From: Streptomyces zhihengii
Lineage (GTDB): Bacteria; Actinomycetota; Actinomycetes; Streptomycetales; Streptomycetaceae
Length of the DNA: 64,000 nucleotides
Direction of reading: 5' to 3'
Assembly: GCF_016919245.1 (NCBI RefSeq)
Contig: NZ_JAFEJA010000001.1
Location: forward strand, 1,860,001 to 1,924,000
The position numbers and the translations under genes are program-made. Within the stretch, counting starts at the first letter, position 1; each line of letters opens with the position of its first letter. Below are positions 8,135 to 16,982 of the stretch, piece after piece. The notes under the pieces are model-generated. The model was given only the letters and a program-made list of their open reading frames with translations. It did no database searches and was not told where the DNA came from.

Positions 8135-9154
8135 TCACCAGGAGGCGAATCCCGCCCGGGAGGGACGATCGCCCACGCGCTGCCACCTCATGCCCGCGCG
8201 GGCCAGCAACTTCTCCCCCTGACGGGCCGCGACGAGCAGGGTGCACCCGTCGGGCGAACTCTCGTCGAGCTCCAGGAGGATCTCCTCGCCCAGCTCGCCG
8301 AAGGCGGCGCAGTCCAGGGAGAGGGCGGCCAGGGCGAAGGCCTGGCCGGCGTCCGCACTCCGGGACGCCTCATGAACGGTGAGATGGCCCAACTGCCGGA
8401 AGCCCTCCAGCATGACCATCAGCGGTACGTGATCGGTGGGGTGGTCGAAGAGGACCGCGTGGTCACGGTCGACCCGCAGGCCCCACCGCCGGCCGAGGCC
8501 CCTTTGCAGTACACAGTCCTTCCAGCGCAGCCGGCCCACCCGGCCCGGCCCTGCGATTGCGGCGTCCGGCACGGGACGAGGTGAGACCTTCCCGTCACCC
8601 GCGGCCGGACGCCCTCTTAAGAGCCCGTAGCGTCTCTCGTCGACCACGAGTCCCCGGGTGTGACCGCGCCCGCAGGGCCGGCCGTCGACCGTGAACGTCA
8701 CGTCCAGGCGGGCCCCGGCCGTCCGTCCCCGCCGGTCGCGCTCCTCCGTCCACGTCCCGCACAGGACCACGGACGACGGTACGCTCCCGACCCGGAGCGC
8801 GGCCAGGTCCGTGATGTCGAAGCTCACGTCCTGACCGATGAAGCGGGAGCCGAGGGGCACACCGAAGTACGTGTGGGCCCCGTAGAAGTACGCCTGGCGA
8901 AGCGTTTCTGCGCATAAGAGCGGGTCGGCCAGCCCGTTCTCGTCCGGGTGGTACAGGGCGTGGTCGCGCGGCCACTGAGCCGCCACCGAGAACGTGTTCG
9001 TACCGGTGCGGACACCGTCGGTGACGAAGACCTCGGCGACGGCGGTGCGATGCACCAGTTCGCGCGTGACGGGCTGAAGGAAGCTGAGTACTTCGTTCTC
9101 CGCGCCTGGGAAGGGCGCCTGCGTGGTCCTAGGATCATCGAGTACGACGAACAT
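8135..9154 (-). CDS. AfsA/ScbA-like autoregulator synthase (copy 1), two TTA codons
   Basis: The 339-residue protein has the two repeated hotdog-like AfsA domains: one after residue 20 (FLQPVTRELVHRTAVAEVF) and one near residue 230 (DHAVLFDHPTDHVPLMVML). AfsA proteins condense a beta-ketoacyl-ACP with dihydroxyacetone phosphate to form butenolide precursors. I start at the ATG at 9154 with GAGAGGCGAG upstream. Two Leu codons are TTA (8618-8620 and 8915-8917), so translation probably depends on bldA. The promoter region contains a perfect operator-like inverted repeat at 9227-9250 shared with the divergent TetR gene. Confidence 0.85.
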   Translation of the reverse strand: MFVVLDDPRTTQAPFPGAENEVLSFLQPVTRELVHRTAVAEVFVTDGVRTGTNTFSVAAQWPRDHALYHPDENGLADPLLCAETLRQAYFYGAHTYFGVPLGSRFIGQDVSFDITDLAALRVGSVPSSVVLCGTWTEERDRRGRTAGARLDVTFTVDGRPCGRGHTRGLVVDERRYGLLRGRPAAGDGKVSPRPVPDAAIAGPGRVGRLRWKDCVLQRGLGRRWGLRVDRDHAVLFDHPTDHVPLMVMLEGFRQLGHLTVHEASRSADAGQAFALAALSLDCAAFGELGEEILLELDESSPDGCTLLVAARQGEKLLARAGMRWQRVGDRPSRAGFASW

Positions 9155-9226
9155 CTGAATATCTCGCCTCTCAGCTGGAGTGACCCTGCGAGCGAACAGA
9201 CGTGCCAAGCTCTTTGCGGAATCATT

Positions 9227-9250
9227 AATATACCTGCGCGAAGGTATATT
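9227..9250. promoter_or_regulatory. Autoregulatory-element-like operator (perfect inverted repeat)
   Basis: AATATACCT and AGGTATATT form 9-bp perfect arms around a 6-bp spacer, in the divergent region between the AfsA-like and TetR genes. The ATACCT...AGGTAT core resembles butyrolactone/furan receptor boxes known from Streptomyces. Confidence 0.75.
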
Positions 9251-9390
9251 GCAAGGCTCACCGCGTTGCGCTTCCATGGGGCAACTGCTCGCAACGACAA
9301 GGGGGTTGGGGCGGGTCAGATACCGGACAACCAACGCGGCACGATATGGACGCCATGAACAACGAGCGCAATGACCGGAGGGCCCGCCTC

Positions 9391-10002
9391 ATGGCGGTCC
9401 CCACCTTCGACGACACTTCGCACCCCAAGCAGGAACGTGCGATCCGCACCCGCGCGACGATCCTGAACGCCGCCGCGGCGGCGTTCGCCACCGACGGCTT
9501 TCCTCAGGTCACGATCAAGGACATCGCCAACGGTGCGCACATGACGAAGGGAGCCGTCTACTTCCACTTCCCCAACAAGGAGGCGCTCGCCGTCGCGGTG
9601 CTGGAGGAGTTCTACCGGCGGATGCAGCGGACCGTCGACGGCGCTCTGGAACACGGTGATCCCGCATCGCTGGCGACCTTCGTGGAGCTCCTCCGGCGCA
9701 TCGCCCGGGTCTTCCGCGAGGACGTCTACATCCACGCCGGGGCCCGGCTGCAGATCGAACGGCCCTACATCAAGGCCGAGCTGCCGGTCCCGTACGTGGG
9801 CACGCTGGACGCCATGACCGAACTCCTGCACAAGTGCCGGGCGGCCGGCGAGCTTCCCGCGGACAGCGACCCCGAGGCCCTGGCCCGGACGCTCGGCGCC
9901 GCGGTGTTCGGCGCCCAGCACATGTCCTGGGTGATCAACAACCGCGAGGACCTCGTGGAACGCGTCGAGGAGATCATCGATGCCTTCATCCCGCTGCACT
10001 GA
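9391..10002 (+). CDS. TetR-family gamma-butyrolactone receptor (ScbR/ArpA-like)
   Basis: The 203-residue protein starts at the ATG at 9391, 8 nt after GGAGGG; ATGs at 9346 and 9355 are possible alternatives. The HTH (QERAIRTRATILNAAAAAFA ... MTKGAVYFHFPNKEAL) is a textbook butyrolactone-receptor DNA-binding domain. The ligand domain includes the conserved ARLQIE region and a WVINN segment. It diverges from the AfsA-like synthase across the operator at 9227-9250, the classical receptor/synthase pair. It likely represses afsA and SARP promoters until the ligand accumulates. Confidence 0.85.
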   Translation: MAVPTFDDTSHPKQERAIRTRATILNAAAAAFATDGFPQVTIKDIANGAHMTKGAVYFHFPNKEALAVAVLEEFYRRMQRTVDGALEHGDPASLATFVELLRRIARVFREDVYIHAGARLQIERPYIKAELPVPYVGTLDAMTELLHKCRAAGELPADSDPEALARTLGAAVFGAQHMSWVINNREDLVERVEEIIDAFIPLH

Positions 10003-10010
10003 ACGCGCGG

Positions 10011-10037
10011 CTGCCCGGACCCCAGGGGTCCGGGCAG
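10011..10037. terminator. Bidirectional terminator hairpin
   Basis: CTGCCCGGACCCC and its complement are separated by one base, so the effective stem is about 11-12 bp. It lies between the convergent TetR and hydrolase genes. Confidence 0.65.
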
Positions 10038-10062
10038 CACGGGCATGGCACGGGCCGGGCCG

Positions 10063-10893
10063 TCACTCCTTGACGAAGGCCAGCAGATCCTCGTTGAGCC
10101 GCTCGGCGTGGGTGGCGAACAGGCCGTGCGGAGCGCCCTCGTACGATACGAACCGGCTGCCGCCGATCAGCTCCGCCGTCCGCGGGCCGCACAGGTGGTA
10201 GGGCGCCGCGACGTCCTCGGTACCGTGGATGACGAGCGTGGGCAGGGTGATCTCGGCGGTCTCCGCGCGCTGGTCGGTGGTGAACAGCGTGCGGTAGATC
10301 TCCGTCCCCGCCCGGGGCGAGGCCTCGAGGCCCGTGCTCACCAGCCATCGCGCGAGTTCGGCTGAGACCGGCAGGTCGGCCGGATCCGCGTTCGGGCCGC
10401 CGAAGAACGGCACCGTGCAGTCGCTCAGCCACTGCGCACGGTCCCGCCGGATGGCATCGGCCATCTCGTCGAAGAGGGCTATGTCGAGCCCTTCCGGGTT
10501 GTCCTCCGTCCGCAGCAGGAACGGGGTCGTGGAGGCGACCAGTGCCAGCTTCGCCACTCGGCCGGCGCCGTACCGGGACAGGTAGCGCACGGCCTCACCG
10601 CCTCCGACCGCGTACCCCACGAGCACCGCGTCCCGCAGGTCGAGATGGTCGGCGAGGTCGGCGAGATCGGCCGCGAGGGTGTCGTAGTCGTAGCCGTCCC
10701 AGGGGGCTTCCGAACGCCCGCAGCCCCGCCGGTCGTAGGTGATGCAGCGCAGTCCCCGCTCGGCGAGGAACGACGCCTGGAACTCCCACATGCGGGAGTC
10801 CATCATGGCTGTGCCCAGCAGGACGACGGGGCGCCCGGCACCCCAGTCCTTGTAGTGAAGACGGGTGTCGTCCCTGGTCGTGACGTACGGCAC
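10063..10893 (-). CDS. Alpha/beta hydrolase of the non-haem chloroperoxidase family lacking the catalytic serine
   Basis: The 276-residue protein starts at a GTG (10893) behind AGGAAGG. It follows the cofactor-free haloperoxidase/esterase fold (YDRRGCGRSE, VVHG-like strand, HGTEDVAAP, GAPHGLF). The nucleophile elbow, normally G-x-S-x-G, reads GYAVGG with Ala95, and the usual HG oxyanion segment reads LGTAMMDS. The Asp and His of the triad remain. It is therefore either inactive as a hydrolase or uses the fold for another reaction such as a lyase, cyclase or binding role. It is the last gene of the PKS operon. Confidence 0.75.
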   Translation of the reverse strand: MPYVTTRDDTRLHYKDWGAGRPVVLLGTAMMDSRMWEFQASFLAERGLRCITYDRRGCGRSEAPWDGYDYDTLAADLADLADHLDLRDAVLVGYAVGGGEAVRYLSRYGAGRVAKLALVASTTPFLLRTEDNPEGLDIALFDEMADAIRRDRAQWLSDCTVPFFGGPNADPADLPVSAELARWLVSTGLEASPRAGTEIYRTLFTTDQRAETAEITLPTLVIHGTEDVAAPYHLCGPRTAELIGGSRFVSYEGAPHGLFATHAERLNEDLLAFVKE

Positions 10894-10951
10894 GGGCGTT
10901 TCCTTCCTCTGGTGGGTTGCCTGTGAGTCCCCGGTGACGGGTGACGGCGCA

Positions 10952-12418
10952 TCAGCCGCGGGCTGCGCGCCCCGGTGCGGCCAGCACCAGGGCCGCGGCG
11001 GCGAGGCCGAGCGCGACGAGCGGTACGAGCGTCAGCGCGAAGGCGTCCGGGTAGGCGTCGGCCGAGTTGCCCGCCTCGGCGAGCGCGGGGAAGAAGACCG
11101 ATCCGGCGACCGCCACGCCGAGGGCCGCTCCGCCCTCCTGCGCGGTGTTCATCAGCCCCGACGCGGAGCCGGCGTGCTCGGGCACGGCCGCCCCCAGCAC
11201 CAGGTTGGTCAGCGGTCCGGTGGTCAGGCCCATGCCCAGTCCGGCGACGAGCAGCATCGGCAGCAGCCAGAGCACGCTTCCCTGCGGGCCGAGCCCGTCG
11301 GCCGTGAAGGCGATGGCGGTGTAGCCGACCGCGAGGGTCAGCGGACCGCACGCCACCGTCCGGGCGGACAGCTTGCCGGCGAACCGCGCCGACACCAGCG
11401 AGGCGCCGAAGTAGCCGGCGCCCACCGCGAGGAAGACGAGGCCGGACTCCAGCGGCGACAGGCCCATGCCCTGCTGGAGGTAGAGGGCGAGGATGAAGAA
11501 GAACGACCCCATGGCCAGGAAGTAGACGACCGTCGCGGCCAGGCCCACCGTGAAGAGGCGGACCCGGAAGAGCGCCGGTTCGATCAGCGGCCCCGCGTCG
11601 TCCGCGGCCCGCCGGCGAAGGTGCAGCACGGTCACCGCGACCAGGACGGCGGACCCGGCCAGGCAGCCCCAGACCCACACCGGCCAGTCCCGCTCCTGGC
11701 CCTCCAGGAGCGCGAACACGATGAGCGCCAGGGATCCGGTGACCAGCAGGGCGCCCAGCAGGTCGAGGCGGGTCCCGCCGGCGCCGCGCGACTCGGGGAT
11801 CACGCGCTTGACGAAGGCGAGCGAGACCAGGCACAGCGGGACGTTGATGAGGAAGATGGTCCGCCAGCTCAGGCCCGCCACGTCGACGCTGATGAGAGCC
11901 CCGCCGATGAACTGGCCGAAGACGCCCGCCAGTCCGACGATCAGACCGTAGGTGTTGAAGGCACGGCCGCGGGCCGCACCGGTGTAGACGGTGCCGATGA
12001 TGCCGAGGACCTGCGGGACCATCAGCGCGGCGCTCGCGCCCTGGGCGATGCGGGCGACCACCAGGACGTCGATCGTCGGCGCGAAGGCGCAGACCGCCGA
12101 GGTGACCATGAAGAGTGCCATGCCGAGCGAGAACATCCTCCGGCGGCCGTAGAGGTCACCGAGACGGCCGCCGGTGATCAGGCCCGCCGTGAAGGCGACG
12201 CCGTAGCCGACGACGATCAGCTGCGCCTGGGCGGCGCCGGCCTGGAGGTCCGACCGGATGGCCGGAACCGCGACATTGGCGATGAAGAAGTCGAGAACGG
12301 TGATGAAGGTGCCCACCAGCACCACCACGAGGGCGCCGACGGAAGGGGTCGCCCCCGGTTCCGGGGCGGACCCTCCCCCCTCCTCGACGACGAGGTCCGG
12401 GCTTGCTTCAGAGGTCAT
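10952..12418 (-). CDS. MFS drug:H+ antiporter, DHA2 (14-TM) family
   Basis: The 488-residue membrane protein begins at the ATG at 12418. Hydrophobic helices run from VGALVVVLVGTFITVLDFF to the C-terminus. Motif A-like GGRLGDLYGRRRMF follows TM2 and TM3, and FLFMVT-type and SRGAGGTRLD loops are as in EmrB/QacA transporters. The position within the PKS operon, after the P450, suggests export of the product and self-protection. A second, unrelated MFS transporter lies at 38.9 kb in the same locus. Confidence 0.85.
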   Translation of the reverse strand: MTSEASPDLVVEEGGGSAPEPGATPSVGALVVVLVGTFITVLDFFIANVAVPAIRSDLQAGAAQAQLIVVGYGVAFTAGLITGGRLGDLYGRRRMFSLGMALFMVTSAVCAFAPTIDVLVVARIAQGASAALMVPQVLGIIGTVYTGAARGRAFNTYGLIVGLAGVFGQFIGGALISVDVAGLSWRTIFLINVPLCLVSLAFVKRVIPESRGAGGTRLDLLGALLVTGSLALIVFALLEGQERDWPVWVWGCLAGSAVLVAVTVLHLRRRAADDAGPLIEPALFRVRLFTVGLAATVVYFLAMGSFFFILALYLQQGMGLSPLESGLVFLAVGAGYFGASLVSARFAGKLSARTVACGPLTLAVGYTAIAFTADGLGPQGSVLWLLPMLLVAGLGMGLTTGPLTNLVLGAAVPEHAGSASGLMNTAQEGGAALGVAVAGSVFFPALAEAGNSADAYPDAFALTLVPLVALGLAAAALVLAAPGRAARG

Positions 12419-12465
12419 TCCGACTGCGCTCCTGTGTTGTGTTCCGTGATTCGTGTGCTGCTCGG

Positions 12466-13671
12466 TCACCAGGTCACGGGGAGGTGTGTCACCCCGTGGA
12501 AGACGGTGCCCCGGCGGAAGACCGTGCTCGGCTCGGCCGCCAGCCGGAGGTCCGGGAAGCGCCGCAGCAGGGTGCGCAGGGAGAGTTCCATCTCCATCCG
12601 CGCCAGCGGAGCGCCCTGGCAGTAGTGCGGGCCGTAGCCCCACTGGAGGTGGGCGCCGGTGTCCCGGTCCAGGTCGATGGTGCGGGGGCAGGCGAACACC
12701 GACTCGTCGTGGTTGCCCGCGGGGACGGAGATGACCACCGCGTCGCCCTTGGAGATCGGGACGCCGCCGAGATCCATGTCCTCCAGCGCCTGGCGGACCA
12801 TCGCGTCCTGCGAGATCGACCAGTAGCGCATCGACTCCTCGACGTACTGCGGAACGAGGGCGCCGTCGTCGGCGGCCACCTTGGCGAACAGGCTGTCGTC
12901 CTGCAGAAGTCCCAGAATGTTGAGGGCGATCTGGTTCGTGGTCGTCTCGTGGCCCGCCACCAGTACCAGCCGGGCGATGCCGACCAGTTCGTCCATGGTG
13001 ATCGCGCCGCTCACATGATGCACGACCAGCCGGCTGATCAGGTCGTCCTCGGGCCGGCGCGTCTTGCGGCGGGCCAGCTCGGCGAGGTAGTCGGACATCT
13101 CCACGAACGCGGCGTACGCCGTGGCCGGGTCCTCCTGGGAGATGACCACCCGGGTCTTCTCGATGAAGAACGGGGAGTCCTCGTCCGGGACACCCAGCAG
13201 CCGGGCTATGACCAGCGTCGGCAGGGTCCGCGAGAACGCCGCGTGCAGGTCCGCCGGCTTCCCGAGCTCGGCGAACCGGTCGAGGAGGTCGTCGACGAGC
13301 CGCTGCACCGGCGCCTTGAGCCCACGGACCCGGCGCATGGTGAACTCGGTCTGGATCAGTCCGCGGAGCCGTGCGTGCTCGGGGTCGTCCAGGCGGAGGA
13401 ACGAGCTGGGGTTGCTGCCCGGGGGTAACTGGATGCGCACCGGCGCACCGGGCCGCCGTTCGTCCGCGCTGAGCCGGGGGTCGGACAGGGCCTGGCGGAC
13501 GTCGGCGTACCGGGTCACCAGCCAGGCCAGCCGCGACTCGGTCGCGCCCTCCGGAATGCGTACGGCGCAGGGCGGCTCCTTGCGCAGTTCGTCCAGGATC
13601 GGCGCCGGCTCACCGTTCTCGGTCCGGGCGAACGGCCAGTCCAGTACACGGGTCTGGGCATCGAGCGACAT
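12466..13671 (-). CDS. Cytochrome P450
   Basis: The 401-residue P450 has I-helix AGHETT (239-244), K-helix EESMR (about 278-282) and a haem loop WGYGPHYCQG with ligand Cys351. The loop carries Trp where Phe is usual, a tolerated variation. Length and motifs fit bacterial class I biosynthetic P450s (CYP105/107-like). Electrons could come from the 7Fe ferredoxin at 38.6 kb and the ferredoxin reductase at 48.0 kb. It lies between MmgE/PrpD and the exporter in the PKS operon, so a tailoring hydroxylation or epoxidation is likely; substrate unknown. Confidence 0.9.
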   Translation of the reverse strand: MSLDAQTRVLDWPFARTENGEPAPILDELRKEPPCAVRIPEGATESRLAWLVTRYADVRQALSDPRLSADERRPGAPVRIQLPPGSNPSSFLRLDDPEHARLRGLIQTEFTMRRVRGLKAPVQRLVDDLLDRFAELGKPADLHAAFSRTLPTLVIARLLGVPDEDSPFFIEKTRVVISQEDPATAYAAFVEMSDYLAELARRKTRRPEDDLISRLVVHHVSGAITMDELVGIARLVLVAGHETTTNQIALNILGLLQDDSLFAKVAADDGALVPQYVEESMRYWSISQDAMVRQALEDMDLGGVPISKGDAVVISVPAGNHDESVFACPRTIDLDRDTGAHLQWGYGPHYCQGAPLARMEMELSLRTLLRRFPDLRLAAEPSTVFRRGTVFHGVTHLPVTW

Positions 13672-13771
13672 GGGAGAACCCCTCTGGGTGTCGGATGTGC
13701 TTCTTCACGTTCATGACGTGCCGTGCCGGAAGCGGGACGACCGCCCCCGTCGAGCGCGTGCCCGTGTCCGT

Positions 13772-15334
13772 TCAGTCCAGGAAGGCGGCCTCGATCCAGC
13801 GGCGCACGCCTGTCCTGCGCATGCGGTGCAGACGGTTCACGGTGTCGGCCACCCGGCGCGGTCCTCCCACGGACAGGAACTTCTCCTGGACCATCTCGGA
13901 GTGCCGGGAGCGGGTGTCCGGGCCCGCGGCGCCGACCGGGATCAGACGGGAGCGGGACACGGTCCGGCCGTCCGCCAGCCGTACGACGACCCGGGCGCCG
14001 GTGGCCTTGGTGGAGCGGGAGAAGTCCCGGCCGCCGGCCTCCAGGTCACCCAGGAGGTCGACCAGCTCGTCACCGCCGAAGCCGCGCAGCCACGGGATGG
14101 CCAGCGGCCCCGCCTCGCGCACCGCCTCGCCGAACGGCGCGTCGGAGAGGAAGAGTTCACGCGTCATCGTCGTGTCGTGCTCGAGCCTCACCCGGCGTGC
14201 CAGCTCCCAGCGCACGGGGTCGTCCAGCCCCGGTGCCGAGAAGTCCTCCACGGAGAACCCGCCCGTCAGCAAGGTGGTCGCGACCGGGTAGGGAACGTCC
14301 AGGACGAGTGCGCCCAGCGGGGAGCGCGGCCCGTCGACGTACCGGGCCGCGCGCTCCCCCGCGAACAGCGTGTACAGGGACGCCTCCACCACGATCTCCC
14401 GCACGTCCTCCGGGCGCAGCGGGCCGATGTCGCGGTGGATCTCGGCGGCGCAGTCCACGGCCGCGTCGATCCCGGGGCCGCCGGGGTGCATCTTGAACGA
14501 GAGGGTCTCGGTGTGCCAGCGGCGGCCGAGGCCCTTCGCCACCGCCTGGGGCAGCGGAACCGTCGCGAACCGGTCGAGAAAGCCGTCCTGGTGTTCGATG
14601 ATGTCGGGGGCGCCGCGCAGTCCGGCGGCGGCGGCGTCGCACGCGTCCATCGCGGTGCGGACCGGTGTGAAGGTGTTGAACAGGCGTGCGTCGCTGGCCA
14701 GGAAGGCGCGCATCAGCGGCCAGTTGGGCATGGCGAAGGCGAGCCCGAAGGCGTTCTCCCACTGCTCCGCCGGGGCCCGGTCGCAGTGCAGCCGGCCGGC
14801 CACCGCACCGGCCAGGTGCGTGTGCACGGCGCTCTGCCCGCGCAAGGGGCCGAGGGTGGCCGCGGCGGTGATGCGGGCCGCGCACTCGTTGGCCGCGACG
14901 ACAGCGGTCAGCAGGGACAGCCCGTCGAGCTGGCGGGCGTAGGCGAAGGCCAGGGGCACGGCGACGGTGGAGTTGGACAGATGGCCGGCGTAGGCGGTGT
15001 CGTCGAGGTTGAGCCAGGAACCGAGGGCCGCGAAGACGCTCGCCGCGGTGCGCGGGTCGCGCTGCATGGGGTGTCCGAAGGCGGCCACCAGGCGGCGTCC
15101 CAGGGGATGCTGGAGACCCGCCCGGATCGAGGCGACCTGGGAGAGCACCTGGCTGGCCGCGAGCTTGAGGACACGGCAGGGGATCTGCTCGGGACGCAGG
15201 TTCGCGGCCCAGTGGGACAGTTCGCGCAGCGGTGTGTCCGCGGGAGGGCCGAAGCGGCCGGCGGACCTCGCCGGGATCCCCCACTGCTCGCACAGGGCCC
15301 TGGCCACGCTTTCGCTGAGTACAGCAGCCGTCAT
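13772..15334 (-). CDS. MmgE/PrpD family protein
   Basis: The 520-residue protein starts at the ATG at 15334. It matches the MmgE/PrpD fold: an N-terminal all-helical domain, the SNSTVAVPLAFA region typical of the active-site entrance, KMHPGGPGIDAA near the middle and a C-terminal alpha/beta domain. Family members include 2-methylcitrate dehydratase and cis-aconitate decarboxylase. In a PKS operon it may dehydrate or decarboxylate a beta-hydroxy or branched acid. This is attractive because the PKS DH domain looks inactive, but that link is inference. Confidence 0.75.
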   Translation of the reverse strand: MTAAVLSESVARALCEQWGIPARSAGRFGPPADTPLRELSHWAANLRPEQIPCRVLKLAASQVLSQVASIRAGLQHPLGRRLVAAFGHPMQRDPRTAASVFAALGSWLNLDDTAYAGHLSNSTVAVPLAFAYARQLDGLSLLTAVVAANECAARITAAATLGPLRGQSAVHTHLAGAVAGRLHCDRAPAEQWENAFGLAFAMPNWPLMRAFLASDARLFNTFTPVRTAMDACDAAAAGLRGAPDIIEHQDGFLDRFATVPLPQAVAKGLGRRWHTETLSFKMHPGGPGIDAAVDCAAEIHRDIGPLRPEDVREIVVEASLYTLFAGERAARYVDGPRSPLGALVLDVPYPVATTLLTGGFSVEDFSAPGLDDPVRWELARRVRLEHDTTMTRELFLSDAPFGEAVREAGPLAIPWLRGFGGDELVDLLGDLEAGGRDFSRSTKATGARVVVRLADGRTVSRSRLIPVGAAGPDTRSRHSEMVQEKFLSVGGPRRVADTVNRLHRMRRTGVRRWIEAAFLD

Positions 15335-15417
15335 GGCGCGACATACCTTCTCTGCAGTCGGACGCGGACGGGCGGGGCGCCGGTGTTCCGGATGCCCCGC
15401 CCGCCACGCATGCGGGA

Positions 15418-15786
15418 TCAGGCGCCGGGGACCTTGTCCAGGAACCCGTAGACGCCGCTGATGCGGCCGTCCTCGCCGGTGACGAGGACGTCGAAGCCGA
15501 TCGCGATGGGCTCGGCGCCCGCCTCGGTCACCAGGCCCCACTGGAAGCGGGCGATGTTGTGGTGGGTGTCCACCGCTCCGTGCAGTTCGAAGGAGAGCCC
15601 CTTGAACTGGTCCTGGGCACCGGCGACCACGGCCGCGAAGCCCTCGTGTCCCTCGACGGCGGCGAGCGGGTCGATGTACGGGGCGTCCGGGGCGAAGAGC
15701 TCGGCGATGCCCGCCGCGCGCTTCTCCGCGTCCGTCTCGTTCCACAGCGCCAGGTACTGGGTGACGGTCTGGGTGAGGTCGCTCAT
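15418..15786 (-). CDS. SnoaL-like / NTF2-fold small protein
   Basis: The 122-residue protein starts at the ATG at 15786 with AAGGAG 7 nt upstream. The pattern of an N-terminal helix (TQTVTQYLALWNET), AELFAPDAPYIDPL, HGAVDTHHNIARFQW and a beta-sheet end fits the SnoaL/NTF2 fold used by cyclases, isomerases and hydroxylases. It is inside the PKS operon. No catalytic residue set can be assigned with certainty. Confidence 0.75.
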   Translation of the reverse strand: MSDLTQTVTQYLALWNETDAEKRAAGIAELFAPDAPYIDPLAAVEGHEGFAAVVAGAQDQFKGLSFELHGAVDTHHNIARFQWGLVTEAGAEPIAIGFDVLVTGEDGRISGVYGFLDKVPGA

Positions 15787-15869
15787 GGCGGTCTCCTTCT
15801 TCATGTGATTGCGGTGAACTGCCGGGCCGTCAGGTGTGCCGGCCCGGCGGGGGAAGCGAGGTGGGGAGG

Positions 15870-16826
15870 TCAGGGCGGTCCCGAGGCGGGAGCCCATACG
15901 GCGAGGGCGCCGGGCATGACCTCGAGGGTCGCCGACGGGCCGATCCCGTGCTGGTACTCGCCGTCGTGCTCCAGAGGCAGCCGTCCGCCGTCGGTGCGTT
16001 CCACGGTGATGGTGCGGCCGCGGGCGTAGACGGTGTCGGAGAGTCCCATGTGGGACGCCGTCCTGGTGAGTTCGGGAACATCGGCGGCGGGCACGCCGCC
16101 CCCGATGACGCAGACGTCGAGCAGTCCGTCGTCGAGGAGCGAGTCGGGCAGCACGAGGTAGCGCCCGCCCCGGTAGCGACCGCCGCCGACGTTGGCGAGG
16201 ACGGTCGGGCCCTCGTGCACCACGCGGCCGTCGACGGTGACGCGGCCCGGGTACGGGACGTACGCGGCCGCGGTGTCGGCGAACGCCTTGGTGTACAGAT
16301 CCCTGCCGGTCAGGGGGATGTCCCGGGCCCTGATCAGCGCGTCGGCGATCACACCGGAGCAGGCGCCCAGGTAGACGCACTGCCCCGTCTCCGCCAGGCG
16401 CGCCAGGTCGAGACGCCTCAGCCGGACGCCGCCCGAGGCTCCCGAGTCGGTGAGGACCGCTTTGAGTGACTCGGTCCAGGGGCGCTCGCCCCACAGCATC
16501 TTGTAACCGGAGTTCCCGGTACCGCCGGGCACCACGGCGAGCGCCGCGCGGCCGGGCACGGAGGCCAGTGCCTGGACGACCTCGCGGACGGTGCCGTCCC
16601 CGCCGATGACGACCACCAGGTCGGGCGCGTCCGTCCCTTCCAGGGCGCGGCGCACGGCGACGGTGGCGTCGCCCGGTGCCGTGGTGAGGTGGACGTCGAC
16701 ATGCTCCAGACCGCCGGCGCACAACTCCGCCACGTCGGACACCAGTCGGGGGCTGTGACTGCCGGAGGCGGGGTTGGCCAGTACCAGGGCCCGGGTCGGG
16801 CCCTGGTCTGTGGCGTTGACTGCCAT
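15870..16826 (-). CDS. Diacylglycerol/sphingosine kinase-family (YegS-like) protein
   Basis: The 318-residue protein has the DAGK catalytic signature VVIGGDGTVREV near residue 75, VVPGGTGN and a C-terminal beta-sandwich ending with LEHDGEYQ. It starts at the ATG at 16826 behind AGGAG. Family members phosphorylate lipid hydroxyls with ATP. The position between TEII and SnoaL-like genes in the PKS operon is unusual. It could phosphorylate a lipid-like pathway intermediate, for example as preparation for elimination, or act on membrane lipids. Confidence 0.75.
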   Translation of the reverse strand: MAVNATDQGPTRALVLANPASGSHSPRLVSDVAELCAGGLEHVDVHLTTAPGDATVAVRRALEGTDAPDLVVVIGGDGTVREVVQALASVPGRAALAVVPGGTGNSGYKMLWGERPWTESLKAVLTDSGASGGVRLRRLDLARLAETGQCVYLGACSGVIADALIRARDIPLTGRDLYTKAFADTAAAYVPYPGRVTVDGRVVHEGPTVLANVGGGRYRGGRYLVLPDSLLDDGLLDVCVIGGGVPAADVPELTRTASHMGLSDTVYARGRTITVERTDGGRLPLEHDGEYQHGIGPSATLEVMPGALAVWAPASGPP

Positions 16827-16982
16827 CGGGCTTACTCCTCGGGTTCGTGGGCACCGGTGGGGGGCGGGGCCGGGCCCGGACGGTTGCCGGGCGCGGCCTC
16901 CACCACAGTGCCGAAAGGTGCTGACACGTCTCTGACGTGCTGCTGACGACCGGAACCGGCCGTCGGATGTCCGTCGGGACGG

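Noticed and set aside
13621..13671. P450 considered defective because the haem loop has Trp instead of Phe
   Set aside because: Only the first loop residue is changed; Cys351, ExxR and AGHETT are intact, so a functional enzyme is expected.
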